Source: Anaerolineales bacterium
GTDB lineage: Bacteria; Chloroflexota; Anaerolineae; 4572-78; J111
Assembly: GCA_015075405.1 (NCBI GenBank)
Contig: JABTUK010000003.1
Span: 558,001 to 622,000, forward strand
Direction: 5' to 3'
DNA: 64,000 nucleotides
Shown here in pieces: positions 1-8,660 of this stretch. The translations under genes were made by a program, and so were the position numbers. Positions within the stretch are counted from its first letter, which is position 1, and the number at the start of each line of letters is the position of its first letter. The notes beneath the pieces were generated by a model, which saw nothing but the letters and a program-made list of their open reading frames with translations, made no database searches and was not told the origin of the DNA.

Positions 1-1
1 C

Positions 2-121
2 AGCGTGGCTCACCCCGATACCCTGACCGAGTTGGAGGTAGTTGAAAATCGTGCTCTGCTGTCGCTGGCTGTTTTTGTGGATGAGGTGCGGCTGATTGAC
101 AATATGGTTATTGAAGTCTGA
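2..121 (+). CDS. panC: Pantoate--beta-alanine ligase, C-terminal end (partial)
   Basis: Reading frame open from the left edge and ending with TGA at 119-121; 39 residues visible. The segment HPDTLTELEVVENRALLSL followed by RLIDN matches the conserved C-terminus of PanC, the cytosolic ligase that joins pantoate and beta-alanine to make pantothenate for CoA synthesis. coaX and coaBC of the same pathway lie about 16 kb downstream. The catalytic N-terminal domain is outside the window, so the call rests on the tail alone. Confidence 0.8.
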   Translation, partial: SVAHPDTLTELEVVENRALLSLAVFVDEVRLIDNMVIEV

Positions 122-254
122 TCTCCTTCGAAAATAGTAGTCAGTCGTCAGTAGCCAGTAGTCAGAAAAACATTTTCATTGTTGGTGGTGTGCCGAAGGC
201 TCGTGACGACTCCTTAGAAAATAGCAATATTTCCCACATAGCGTGGGTAAGCTC

Positions 255-278
255 GGCCAGGATTGACAAATCCTGGCC
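255..278. terminator. Hairpin downstream of panC, possible terminator
   Basis: Perfect 10-bp inverted repeat GGCCAGGATT / AATCCTGGCC with a 4-nt loop in the panC to lipoprotein gap, between convergent genes. There is no T-tract, so it could equally be a repeat palindrome. The rest of 122-340 holds only low-complexity AGTCAGTAGCCAGTAGTCAG-type sequence. Confidence 0.35.
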
Positions 279-340
279 TAAGCCGCTGGTGGCTATCCAG
301 CGGGAGCAGTTGTATGACTTTTAATTGGTTAGCTAAACAT

Positions 341-1273
341 TTACCAGCCGCATTGCTCCGGTTCGCTCGTCCCCTCTCGCCAGCCGCACCATTCGCTGTT
401 GCCGGGATCACGCCGGCCCTGGAAGGTGCGCCCGGTGGTCAGATCGAGCCGCCACTCAAACGAGTCTTGCTCACCCTGATCATTGCGCCAGGTTCCGGTC
501 AGATTGACTTCGGTGATGGATGAGGCGCTAACCTCTGCGGCCACAATCTCACCTGTATGGCCCTGGCTATCCACATACATACCCTGAACAGTCTGGCCGG
601 TTTGGATCAGCGTTGCCTGGCCGGTCACACCCGGCGGGTTGCCAAAACGCAACTGCCAGACCCCGCTGAAGCCGCAGCCGGCAGGTAAGGGCTGGCCGGA
701 ACGGACGCCGCACCACTGTTCACTCTTGCTGCCGCCCGTAGAAAGACCAGAGAAGCTGTTATAATCCTCGGCCACCTGCCAGCGCAGTAAACTTTGGCTG
801 TTCGGGTTGCGGTCGCTGATCCAGACCCCTTGAAATTGATTGAGTCCGGCCACAACAACCCCTTCGATTTTCCCCGTATCAGCCCCACCGTACCATTGAT
901 AGGTCCCTTCGACCCTCATTCCTTGCTGGGTCAGGGTCATGACCCCAAAGTTAAAAGCCCACGTGCCGGTGAGGGCTGAAGGGACGGCTGAAGTTGTCTC
1001 TGCTACCGCTGCCCCGGCGGATTGAATGGCAACAAGGGTAGGGGTTATCGCTGTAGCTGTGGAGGTGGGAGAGGAAGGAACAGGGGTAGATGTTGCCGGT
1101 AGCGGCGTTGACGAGACCAAAGGCGACCCTGTTGGCGTCTCTGTGACGGCCGACAGGGGAACAATCGTCGGGGTGGATGAAGCGGCCGCTGCGCCGCTCA
1201 AGGCCAGGCCACAGCCACTCAACACAATCAAGAGGCTAAAAAATAAACCAATCAGAAATGTCTTTCTCATCAT
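341..1273 (-). CDS. Lipoprotein with tandem EWCGxR beta repeats
   Basis: A 310-residue predicted lipoprotein: hydrophobic signal at residues 3-20 and lipobox LSGC (Cys21), so probably anchored to the outer face of the membrane. Residues about 30-95 form a Thr/Pro/Ser-rich linker typical of surface proteins. The rest looks like two copies of a small beta-rich domain (GTWxFxxGxxTLxQxGxxVxGxY) each closing with a Cys-containing segment (QWCGVRSG..CGF and EWCGWREG..CGW). I do not recognise the family. It lies at the end of the minus-strand efflux locus but is separated from it by palindromic repeats. Confidence 0.7.
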   Translation of the reverse strand: MMRKTFLIGLFFSLLIVLSGCGLALSGAAAASSTPTIVPLSAVTETPTGSPLVSSTPLPATSTPVPSSPTSTATAITPTLVAIQSAGAAVAETTSAVPSALTGTWAFNFGVMTLTQQGMRVEGTYQWYGGADTGKIEGVVVAGLNQFQGVWISDRNPNSQSLLRWQVAEDYNSFSGLSTGGSKSEQWCGVRSGQPLPAGCGFSGVWQLRFGNPPGVTGQATLIQTGQTVQGMYVDSQGHTGEIVAAEVSASSITEVNLTGTWRNDQGEQDSFEWRLDLTTGRTFQGRRDPGNSEWCGWREGTSEPEQCGW

Positions 1274-1286
1274 ATATCCTCAATCG

Positions 1287-1403
1287 TAACTGCTCAGCCA
1301 TGTCATTTCGACCACAGGGAGAAATCCCCGACACTTTACTTTTATGGGTTGCACCCTGAGGATTTCTCGACCTTCGGTCTCGAAATGACATGAGCCTGAG
1401 TAG
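1287..1403. repeat. MITE-A copy 1 (TAACTGCTCA ends)
   Basis: About 117 bp with complementary ends TAACTGCTCAG / CTGAGTAG and inner complementary arms GTCATTTCGACC..GGAGAAATC and GATTTCTCGACC..CGAAATGAC. Other copies lie at 18994-19114 and 34687-34807, with fragments at 30724 and 39252. No ORF inside. Confidence 0.8.
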
Positions 1404-1409
1404 AAATCC

Positions 1410-1628
1410 TCAATCCTCCGTTTCCGAGAAATTTGCCGATTTGTTTTCAAATAGGTCATCTAGCAAGATATGCCAACCCTGGCAGGCTGAACACTGCCAC
1501 CAAATTAACCGTCCGTTGGGGATCGCAAATTCTTTCCAACCCGGACTCATTACCTGTTCTCCGGTATAAGGACAGTAGATTACTTGTAATGAATTCGATA
1601 ATTCCCCATCGGATAACTGCTTTACCAT
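1410..1628 (-). CDS. Small CxxC zinc-ribbon-like protein
   Basis: Hypothetical protein of 72 residues if started at the internal Met (MVKQLSDGELSNSLQ). The longer 86-residue form starting at 1670 would take its first codons from the end of the adjacent palindromic repeat (GTTGAGTAGTTAC), so the shorter start is preferred. YCPYTGE and WWQCSACQGWH suggest a loose zinc site (only three cysteines are visible, plus His). Function unknown. It sits between two repeats on the same strand as the efflux locus. Confidence 0.5.
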   Translation of the reverse strand: MVKQLSDGELSNSLQVIYCPYTGEQVMSPGWKEFAIPNGRLIWWQCSACQGWHILLDDLFENKSANFSETED

Positions 1629-1659
1629 ATTTAAACTTTCTCTATTAAGCCTTTGTTTG

Positions 1660-1772
1660 TAACTACTCAACCTGTGTCAGTGCGAGGAGCATTTTTGGCG
1701 ACGAAGCAATCCCCACATCGTAGCTGGAGATTGCTTCGGCCTATGGCCTCGCAATGACACCTGATCAGTTTA
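1660..1772. repeat. Palindromic repeat with MITE-A-like ends (GTCATTGCGAG type)
   Basis: Ends TAACTACTCA / TGATCAGTTTA resemble MITE-A, but the core is the different inverted pair GTCAGTGCGAGGAG..GAAGCAATC and GATTGCTTCGG..CTCGCAATGAC. The stop codon of the downstream-encoded TolB-like lipoprotein (1765) lies inside its end. Confidence 0.65.
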
Positions 1773-3351
1773 CCCAATTCAACAACCGCTCGTTCACCCC
1801 TTGATAGTTCAATCCTAATTGGGCCTGCGCTTCCGAGGAAAAGAGGGCATGTTGGTTGCTGCCATCGGCGTTCATCACCCAGATTTCCCACTGGCCGGTG
1901 CGGTCGGTCATAAAAGCGATTTGCGACCCATCCGGCGACCAGGCCGGGGCGGCGCTGCTGTACTGCGGATCGGCCAGAAGCGGCGGCTTGGTGAGCCGCT
2001 GGCGGCTGCCGCTGGCCAGATCATAGGTGTAAACTTCCCAATGGTCGTGCTGTTTGTAGGTCAAGGCCAGGGTCTGGCCGTCGGGCGAGAAAACCGGGGC
2101 GGTGTCGCGCACGTCGGTGGTGAAGGGTTGCAGTTCGCCGCTGGCTACATCGAGTTGCATCAAGCCGCGCAGACCGTCGTAAATAACGCGCCACGAGTTT
2201 TGGGGGTCCCAGGTAGGGTTGAAGCTGTACAGGTCGGCGGGCAAATCTTCGGCCTGACCGGTCGCCAGGTTGATCTGGCGCAGACCCCACTGCAAATCTT
2301 CCTGCCGGATGAAACAAATTTTGACCTCGCCGTTATCGCTGACGTGCATGCTGGTAATCTCGCTAAAATTGGGCAGTTGCATCCCGTCGTCGGAGTCGAA
2401 TTCACGACATTCCGGCTGGGGATTAACCGTGCCGCCGTGCTGGAACGAGATGATGATCTCCTGCCCATCCTGCGACCAGGTTGGCGATTTGGGCCGGGCG
2501 ATGTCGCCGGCAACCACCTGCTCGCTACCATCGGTGAGATTCAGCACATAGAGCGCCCCCATGTTGGCCCCATCCCAACGGGTGTAAGCCACCTGCGTCC
2601 CATCGGGCGAAACAACCGGGTCAATCACACCACTGGTTAGTTTCTGTAAATCCGTCCCGCACCCTTCGGGTAGGCTGGCGCACTCGGCATTGACGCTGTA
2701 CAGGTCGCCGCCGCTGCTGGTGGCGAAGATCAGTTTGCCACCGGCAGCGACCGCAGACCCATTCGGCAGGCTCAGGGCAGGCGGCTGACCGCCGACCGCC
2801 GAGGATTGACCGGAGACCGGGGACGGGAGACCGGCAGACGATGACTGGATCGCCGGCACATCATCCAGCGAGCCGAGGATACGGGTATAGGTGGACTGGC
2901 TGGAAATCCAGCCGGACTTGCCGTCTGGGGTGACAATTTGCAGCCAGGCGCCGCCGGCGCTGACGGAAGTAATATCCAGGATGTCGCCCTGGGCCACTGT
3001 GCCGATGGCGGCATAGCTTACGCCCGGCCCTTCGCGGACATGGAGACCCGCCGCCACAATCTCGGCCTGAGCCGTTTCAGGGGTAGCCGTAGTCGTGGGG
3101 CTGGAGGTGGCTTGAGGCTCTGGCTCAAGCGTAGCTGTTGCCGTAGTCTGAGCCATTGTGGTAGTGGCCGTAGCCGTCGGGGTTGAGGTTGAAGGCGGCA
3201 CGATATCGGCTACTTCTTCTATGGCCGGCGTCGGCGTCAAGACCGAACGGTCCAGCCGGACAATTGTTGGCGTCGGGCTGGCGCTGCTCGGCGCGGCGCA
3301 GGCAGTTAATAGGGTTAGCAAAATAAGGATTAACCAGGTTTTCATTTTCAT
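1765..3351 (-). CDS. Lipoprotein with SH3b domain and TolB-like PD40 repeats
   Basis: 528 residues from the chosen Met (MKMKTWLILILL); lipobox LTAC puts the lipidated Cys at residue 18, whereas the longer start at 3390 would overlap the upstream gene and leave an unusual N-terminus. After a Thr/Pro linker comes a bacterial SH3 domain (LHVREGPGVSYAAIGTVAQG..GWISS), often a cell-wall or peptide binder, then several WD40-like PD40 blades (VSPDGTQVAYTRWDG, FSPDGQTLALTY, WSPDGSQIAFMTDRTGQWEIW) as in TolB. It is probably the last gene of the macA-like operon. The linker around 2761-2840 is made of a short GACCGCCGACC / GGAGACCGG-type repeat translated as SPVSGQSSAVGGQPPALSL. Confidence 0.8.
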   Translation of the reverse strand: MKMKTWLILILLTLLTACAAPSSASPTPTIVRLDRSVLTPTPAIEEVADIVPPSTSTPTATATTTMAQTTATATLEPEPQATSSPTTTATPETAQAEIVAAGLHVREGPGVSYAAIGTVAQGDILDITSVSAGGAWLQIVTPDGKSGWISSQSTYTRILGSLDDVPAIQSSSAGLPSPVSGQSSAVGGQPPALSLPNGSAVAAGGKLIFATSSGGDLYSVNAECASLPEGCGTDLQKLTSGVIDPVVSPDGTQVAYTRWDGANMGALYVLNLTDGSEQVVAGDIARPKSPTWSQDGQEIIISFQHGGTVNPQPECREFDSDDGMQLPNFSEITSMHVSDNGEVKICFIRQEDLQWGLRQINLATGQAEDLPADLYSFNPTWDPQNSWRVIYDGLRGLMQLDVASGELQPFTTDVRDTAPVFSPDGQTLALTYKQHDHWEVYTYDLASGSRQRLTKPPLLADPQYSSAAPAWSPDGSQIAFMTDRTGQWEIWVMNADGSNQHALFSSEAQAQLGLNYQGVNERLLNWVN

Positions 3352-3373
3352 TTCTCTAATCTCAGATAAAGCT

Positions 3374-3607
3374 TTAATCATCATCAACAAACTTTTGGAC
3401 CAGGTTCAGCAAAAGCCACAATCCACCGATGAGAGCAGACCCGCCGAGCAGACACAGGCCGCCTAGCAAGGCTGCCCCTGCCCCCCAGATGAGGCCAATC
3501 AGGCCGGTACCGACAACGATCAACACCAGGATGACCAGAATGACCAGTTTGCGTTCCTCATCACGGCGCGTTTTTCGATAGTTGGTGGGCAGCGGTTGGT
3601 CTGGCAT
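3374..3607 (-). CDS. Small two-helix membrane protein
   Basis: 77 residues. A basic N-terminus (RKTRRDEERK) precedes two hydrophobic segments at about residues 21-43 and 45-68. It starts 11 bp after the stop of the FtsX-type permease and is followed closely by the SH3/TolB lipoprotein, so it is probably co-transcribed with the efflux system. I do not recognise a family; a small accessory subunit is only an inference. Confidence 0.65.
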   Translation of the reverse strand: MPDQPLPTNYRKTRRDEERKLVILVILVLIVVGTGLIGLIWGAGAALLGGLCLLGGSALIGGLWLLLNLVQKFVDDD

Positions 3608-3618
3608 CTGACTAACTT

Positions 3619-4926
3619 TTACTCATAGCGTAAGGCTTCAATCGGCCGCAGCCGGGCGGCGCGGGTGGCCGGGTAGACCCCAAAAAACAGGCCGATGGCG
3701 GCGGAAAAGCCGGTGGCCAGTAAAATGGACTCCGGGGTCACGACCGTGCTCCGCAGGGCCGAGATCATCACCGGCAAACTGAGCGAGATACCGTACCCCA
3801 CCCCAATCCCCATAAAGCCGCCAATCAGCGAGATAACCATGGCCTCGACCAGAAATTGCATCAGGATGTCACGCCGCTTGGCCCCGACCGCTTTGCGGAT
3901 ACCGATTTCACGGGTGCGTTCCGTTACCGAGACCAGCATGATGTTCATCACCCCAATCCCGCCGACCAGCAGCGAGACGCCGGCAATCGAGCCTAAAAAA
4001 GCGGTCAGGGTAGTAGCCATTGTGTTGCCAAATTCAAGCAGTTGGGCCTGGTTCTGGATGGTAAAATCGTTTTTGTATTCCGTCCCCAGGCGGTGGCGCT
4101 CGCGCAGAACGGCGGTGATTTCGTCGGAGGTGGCGTCCATGTTACCCTGGCTATCCACTTCCACGTAGATGCTGGATACGATCAAACTGCCCCGAAACGC
4201 GCCAGATTTTCCCAAACGGGTTTGGGCGGTGCTGAGGGGGACCAGCACGGTATTATCCGGGTTGCCAAAGCCGCCCTGACCACTTTCGGGCAAAACGCCA
4301 ATCACCTCAAAGCTGATGCCGTTGATGCGCACGCTTTCGCCCAAGGGGGAGCCATAGGTTTCAAACAATTTCTGGGCTACCTCATAACCGAGCACGGCCA
4401 CCCGCGCCCGCTGCTCCTCATGGTCCTGGCTGATAAACTGGCCCACTTCGGGCGTTAAATTGCGCACCGTCTCATAGTTCGGCGTCACCCCGGTAACGGT
4501 CACTCCTGTGGCTTGTTCCTGCTCGTAAATGATCCCCCCGCTGATGTTTACATTATAGGTTGGGGCCACCGCCACCACATGGAAGACTTGCGCGGGATCG
4601 CTTAAAGCTTCGACATCCTTCATCGTCAACGGTTCAGCCGCCTTTTCCTTCAAGTCAGCTTGCGATTCGTCTTCTTCTTGACTTCCCGGTGGGCCGCCCG
4701 GCCCCCCGCCTGGCCCGCCTCGCCCCTGACCGGAAGAGATGGTCAGCAGGTTGGTGCCCAGGCTGGTAAACTGCTCATTCATAGACTGGCGGACGCCGTT
4801 GCCGATAGAAATCAAGGCAATCACCGCCGCCACCCCAATGATAATGCCCAGCATGGTCAAAATGGTGCGTAATTTATTAATCGTCAAAGCCCGCAAGGCA
4901 ATTTGAATACTTTCCCACAGTTGCAT
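3619..4926 (-). CDS. MacB/FtsX-family ABC transporter permease
   Basis: 435 residues: TM1 at about 17-40, a large extracytoplasmic MacB_PCD domain, and three C-terminal TM segments of the FtsX domain (SIAGVSLLVGGIGVMNIMLVS, then ERTREIGIRKAVGAKRRDI, a family hallmark). It pairs with the ATPase and HlyD-type adaptor encoded upstream to form a MacAB-like tripartite exporter of peptides, lipids or drugs. Odd feature: a Gly/Pro-rich then acidic stretch early in the periplasmic domain (GRGGPGGGPGGPPG, about residues 69-83). Confidence 0.92.
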   Translation of the reverse strand: MQLWESIQIALRALTINKLRTILTMLGIIIGVAAVIALISIGNGVRQSMNEQFTSLGTNLLTISSGQGRGGPGGGPGGPPGSQEEDESQADLKEKAAEPLTMKDVEALSDPAQVFHVVAVAPTYNVNISGGIIYEQEQATGVTVTGVTPNYETVRNLTPEVGQFISQDHEEQRARVAVLGYEVAQKLFETYGSPLGESVRINGISFEVIGVLPESGQGGFGNPDNTVLVPLSTAQTRLGKSGAFRGSLIVSSIYVEVDSQGNMDATSDEITAVLRERHRLGTEYKNDFTIQNQAQLLEFGNTMATTLTAFLGSIAGVSLLVGGIGVMNIMLVSVTERTREIGIRKAVGAKRRDILMQFLVEAMVISLIGGFMGIGVGYGISLSLPVMISALRSTVVTPESILLATGFSAAIGLFFGVYPATRAARLRPIEALRYE

Positions 4927-4957
4927 AAGTTTGACTCCTTCGGTTTAGCCTCAAAGA

Positions 4958-5000
4958 AAGGCAAGGCGTGAAACGTGATACGTGATGCGTAAAACATAAA
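4958..5000. repeat. Low-complexity ACGTGATRCGT repeat
   Basis: GCGTGAAACGTGATACGTGATGCGTAAAAC lies in the gap between the permease and ATPase genes. The same word family recurs at 46241-46312, and related GCGTGAGGCGTGAG words occur inside the glycosyltransferase gene at 50-52 kb. Confidence 0.5.
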
Positions 5001-5014
5001 TCGCAAATCCAAAA

Positions 5015-5749
5015 TCAATTGGCCCGACGCGGGTTGAGAATGGGCCGGTCTTCGACAATCGCACCGTCGGCCAGCCGGATCACCCGCCGGGTATGTTCGG
5101 CAATATCCGGCTCGTGGGTGACAAAGATAACCGTAATCCCTTGCGCTTCGTTCAGGTGTTGAAAAATACCCATAATTTCTTCGCTCGATTTGGAGTCCAG
5201 GTTGCCGGTTGGCTCATCAGCCATAATAATGGCCGGGTCTGTGACCAAAGCCCGCGCAATCGCCACCCGCTGCTGCTGTCCCCCCGATAGCTCGTTGGGT
5301 TTGTGGTGCAGACGGCTGCCCAGGCCGACCATTTCCAGGGCGGCAATGGCCCGGCGGTGGCGCTCGCCGCGTCCGACCCCCATATAGACCAGCGGCAGTT
5401 CGACATTGCTCAAGGCGCTGGTGCGGGGTAATAAGTTAAAGCTTTGAAAGACAAAGCCGATGCGCTTGCCTCGAATTTGAGCCAGTTTGTTGTCATCCAG
5501 TTGGGCCACATCCACCGCTTCCAAAAAATATTGGCCGGAGGTCGGCTGGTCCAGACAGCCCAAAATATTCATCAAGGTAGATTTGCCGGAGCCGGACGGC
5601 CCCATAATCGCCATTAATTCGCCGGGCTGCACCTGTAACGAAGCGCCCTGCAACGCCTGTACTTCCACCTCACCCATTTGATAGGTTTTGGTCAGATTTA
5701 CAGCATTAACCACAAAATTATTGTCACTCATCTTAATCTTTTCCTTCAT
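5015..5749 (-). CDS. MacB/LolD-type ABC transporter ATPase
   Basis: 244 residues. Walker [11 protein letters not shown]-loop [10 protein letters not shown], signature [15 protein letters not shown], Walker [13 protein letters not shown] and the switch His in FVTHEPD are all present, so it should be an active ATPase. NLD after the Walker B glutamate is typical of the MacB/LolD/FtsE group. It starts 9 bp after the adaptor stop codon. An alternative start at the seventh codon (MSDNN) cannot be excluded. Confidence 0.93.
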   Translation of the reverse strand: MKEKIKMSDNNFVVNAVNLTKTYQMGEVEVQALQGASLQVQPGELMAIMGPSGSGKSTLMNILGCLDQPTSGQYFLEAVDVAQLDDNKLAQIRGKRIGFVFQSFNLLPRTSALSNVELPLVYMGVGRGERHRRAIAALEMVGLGSRLHHKPNELSGGQQQRVAIARALVTDPAIIMADEPTGNLDSKSSEEIMGIFQHLNEAQGITVIFVTHEPDIAEHTRRVIRLADGAIVEDRPILNPRRAN

Positions 5750-5758
5750 CCTGACCTG

Positions 5759-7153
5759 TTAGGACCCGGTTTCAACTTGCTGCTGGATAATCACCTGGTC
5801 GCCTTCGTCCAGTCCGGCGATAACTTGTGTCACCGCGCCGCTGCGCAGTCCCGTTTCAATTTCCACCCGCATCAGGTTGCCCTGCTCATCCAACTTTTCC
5901 ACATAGGTCACAGACTCACCGTTGGCTTCGTCTACCTGGATAGCCCGGTTCGGCACCACCACCACCTCGCTGAACTCCTCGGTTTGGATGTTGGCGTTGG
6001 CCGTCATCCCGGATAACAAGTTCAGGCTCAAGCGGGTGGTATCCAGGCTAATCGTGACCTCATAGGTGACAATACTATCTGAGTCGGTGCTTGACGCGCT
6101 GGGCGAGATGTCTGTTACCACACCCTCAAACGTCTGCTCGGCATAGGCATCCAGCGACACCTCGGCCCGCTGGCCCGCCTTGACCTGCCCAATGTCCAAC
6201 TCATCCACTTCCATCTTGAGCAAATAGCTGGAGGTATTGGCGATGGTCATGGCCGCCTGGTCGGCATCGTTCAGCACCCGCTCCCCCGGCTCGATGTTGA
6301 CCACCAATACAATCCCATCGGTTGGAGCGACCAACACAGCATCCTCCAGGGCAGTCTGCGCCTCCTCCAGCGCCAGTTGAGCTTTATCCACGCCGGCCTG
6401 CTGCGCGGTAATCTCAGCGGCGCTGGGTTCCTGCTGCAATTCAGCCAGGGTAGATTGGGCATTGGCCAGGGTGGAGCGAGCCGAAGCCAGTTCAGCCGGA
6501 GTTGCTTCTTTTACGGCAATATTGTAATCGGCCAGAGCCGACTCATAGGCCAGGGTGGCATCCTGCAAATCATTGGCCTGCCCCATCGCCCCAATATCGC
6601 CCCGGTAAGCCACCTGGTCGTAAGCCCACTGCGCTTCTTTAAGGGTAATTTCGGTCTGCTTGAGGGCGGCCTCGGCTTTGGTCACTTCGTCGGGATCAAC
6701 TCCGTCCAACAACTCGGCCAGGTTGAGCCGGGCGCTCTCGACGGCAGCCTGGGCTGCCGTAATTTTTTCAGCCAATTCCGGCTCCAACAGTTGTTCCAGG
6801 TTGGCTTTGGCCTGAACCAGATCAATTTCGGCGCTGCGGACTTGCAGCTCCAGGTCGGTGGTATCCAGCCGGGCCAGCACGGTGCCGGCGGTCACATATT
6901 GGCCTTCTTTGACCAACACTTCGCTCACCTTGCCGCCGGTTTCAAATTTCATCTCCACTTCGGCCTCGGGTTCGATGCTGCCGGTCGCGCTGACCGTATC
7001 CACCAGCGTTTTGCGCTCAACCTGGATAATCTCAACCGTTGGGTCTTCAGTCAGGCTTTTTGGCTCAGCCTGAGTCATAAAATATTGATAACCAAACGCC
7101 CCTGCCCCGGCCAGCACAACGATGGTTAACAAAATAGTTAAAATACGTCTCAT
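5759..7153 (-). CDS. HlyD/MacA-type efflux adaptor
   Basis: 464 residues from ATG at 7153, chosen because AAGGAG sits 7 nt upstream and the next residues form the membrane anchor (MRRILTILLTIVVLAGAG); the open frame extends to 7261 but has no such signal. Then come a barrel-sandwich half (VSATGSIEPEAEVEMKFETGGKV), a long coiled-coil hairpin (about residues 105-260), the second half (APTDGIVLVVNIEPGERV) and beta-barrel and membrane-proximal domains. First gene of the export operon. Confidence 0.9.
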   Translation of the reverse strand: MRRILTILLTIVVLAGAGAFGYQYFMTQAEPKSLTEDPTVEIIQVERKTLVDTVSATGSIEPEAEVEMKFETGGKVSEVLVKEGQYVTAGTVLARLDTTDLELQVRSAEIDLVQAKANLEQLLEPELAEKITAAQAAVESARLNLAELLDGVDPDEVTKAEAALKQTEITLKEAQWAYDQVAYRGDIGAMGQANDLQDATLAYESALADYNIAVKEATPAELASARSTLANAQSTLAELQQEPSAAEITAQQAGVDKAQLALEEAQTALEDAVLVAPTDGIVLVVNIEPGERVLNDADQAAMTIANTSSYLLKMEVDELDIGQVKAGQRAEVSLDAYAEQTFEGVVTDISPSASSTDSDSIVTYEVTISLDTTRLSLNLLSGMTANANIQTEEFSEVVVVPNRAIQVDEANGESVTYVEKLDEQGNLMRVEIETGLRSGAVTQVIAGLDEGDQVIIQQQVETGS

Positions 7154-7271
7154 CTTAGAACTCCTTGCGGATAATAGTTTATCTTTTTCCATTTCAGTGT
7201 AACGGATTTTTGGGTTAACCACACGTGTTAAAGGGGCTATTTTGGTCAAGTCAAAGGTCACGGCTTGGGGT

Positions 7272-7308
7272 AAAAAAATTAGCCAAAGGTCATCTCCCCT
7301 TTGGCTAA
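7272..7308 (-). terminator. Terminator-like hairpin in the macA leader
   Basis: Stem TTAGCCAAAGG (7279-7289) / CCTTTGGCTAA (7298-7308). On the minus strand it is followed directly by seven T residues (A-tract at 7272-7278), i.e. a textbook intrinsic terminator pointing at the macA-like gene 120 bp away. There is no minus-strand gene upstream for it to end, so it could act as an attenuator if a minus promoter lies to its right. Confidence 0.6.
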
Positions 7309-7330
7309 CATAGTTCTATCCTGCGACGCA

Positions 7331-7365
7331 TTGATTCGGGTCTGCTTTAGTGCTATACTGGCAGT
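7331..7365 (+). promoter_or_regulatory. Sigma70-type promoter, apparently leaderless
   Basis: TTGATT (7331-7336), a 17-bp spacer and TATACT (7354-7359). The expected start point, about 7 nt after the -10, falls on the A of the histidine-kinase ATG at 7366, and no Shine-Dalgarno sequence precedes that ATG. This suggests a leaderless transcript. Confidence 0.6.
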
Positions 7366-8658
7366 ATGACTGAGAAATTATTTTCAAAAACTGCCTGGTG
7401 GCGGCAGTGGTTGATGCCCCGCCCGATTGATGGCCTGGCCGCTATTTTCTATGCCGGCGTTTTGATTGTCTATAGTTATATGGCCTTTTCCGGCTATTAT
7501 GCAGAGGTTAATCCCTGGGTTGGCGGCACAGTTATGGCGGTGGCTATCGCCCTGCTCATTGTAATTGACCGGCTGGAATATCGTCACCTGGGCGAACGGT
7601 CGCCCTGGCCCACCACCCTGGCCCTGCTGCTGGTCCGTATGGTTATTATCTTTGCCGCCAGTTTGAGTGATGGCCTGGGCTTTGTTTACCGCAGTTTGTT
7701 TCTACTTTTAATCCCTTTCAGCTTCTTTTTACTGGCCGGCAGTAGCTATGGGTTATCAGGGATGATTTGGACCATCTATCTGATGGGCCGGTGGGGCGAC
7801 ACCATCAGAGAGCTGTCACACAATGCTTCCTCCCCACCCCAGCCGCCACCCGGTCCCCGCATCTTTGATCTCGCCTTTTTCCTGACCCTGGCTTTTATTG
7901 CTTCGATTGCCTATCTTATCCGCCAGGAACGCACCAGCCGGTTTCGGGCCGAACAACTGCTGGGCGAATTGGAAACCTCGCACCGCCAATTGCAGAATTA
8001 CGCGGAACAGGTGGCCGAACTGGCGACCACGGAAGAACGCAACCGGCTGGCCCGCGAAATTCACGACAGCCTGGGCCATTACATGACCGTGATTAATGTC
8101 CAGTTGGAAAAAGCGATTGCCTTCAAAATGCGAGACGAGCGCGCCGCCGATGAAGCGCTCAAGAATGCCAAAAATTTAGCCAGCGAAGCCCTCAAAGACA
8201 TCCGCCGCTCGGTGGGGACGCTGCGTGGCGCTCCGGAAAAGTTCTCGCTGGCCCAGGCTATTGCCGGGCTGGTTGGCCCGCTGGAAAGCAGCCAGATGAC
8301 CATTGATTTGCAAATCGAAGGGGACGAGGCCGATTTTTCCCGCCAATCCCTGCTGACCCTCTATCGCGCCGCTCAGGAAGGCTTGACCAATATCCAAAAA
8401 CACGCCCAGGCCAGTCATGTGACCATTAATATCAAGCTTGAAGACCAGCAGGCCAGCCTCTCGATTGTGGATAACGGGCAGGGGTTCAATCCGGCCAGCT
8501 TGAACGAATCGAAACAGGAAAGTCACTATGGCTTGCAAGGTATCCGGGAACGGCTGGAATTGGTGCGCGGCTCGTTTAAAGTGGAAAGTGCGCCTGATCG
8601 TGGCACTTCTCTTTTGGTGACAGTGCCAAAAAATCCGCTGGCCTTGATGGGGGGGTAA
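7366..8658 (+). CDS. NarL-type sensor histidine kinase
   Basis: 430 residues. About five to six TM segments (residues 20-195) without a recognisable extracellular sensor, a short coiled coil, HisKA_3 dimerisation/phosphoacceptor domain (NRLAREIHDSLGHYM, His233) and a HATPase_c domain (AAQEGLTNIQKHA, DNGQGF, YGLQGIRERLELVRG). This is the DesK/LiaS/NarX architecture that phosphorylates LuxR-type regulators. The partner starts 2 bp after its stop. Divergence from the MacAB-like operon suggests the pair regulates it, an inference from position. Confidence 0.92.
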   Translation: MTEKLFSKTAWWRQWLMPRPIDGLAAIFYAGVLIVYSYMAFSGYYAEVNPWVGGTVMAVAIALLIVIDRLEYRHLGERSPWPTTLALLLVRMVIIFAASLSDGLGFVYRSLFLLLIPFSFFLLAGSSYGLSGMIWTIYLMGRWGDTIRELSHNASSPPQPPPGPRIFDLAFFLTLAFIASIAYLIRQERTSRFRAEQLLGELETSHRQLQNYAEQVAELATTEERNRLAREIHDSLGHYMTVINVQLEKAIAFKMRDERAADEALKNAKNLASEALKDIRRSVGTLRGAPEKFSLAQAIAGLVGPLESSQMTIDLQIEGDEADFSRQSLLTLYRAAQEGLTNIQKHAQASHVTINIKLEDQQASLSIVDNGQGFNPASLNESKQESHYGLQGIRERLELVRGSFKVESAPDRGTSLLVTVPKNPLALMGG

Positions 8659-8660
8659 AG

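Noticed and set aside
1819-2640. 273-residue open frame on the + strand
   Set aside because: Antisense to the TolB/SH3 lipoprotein.
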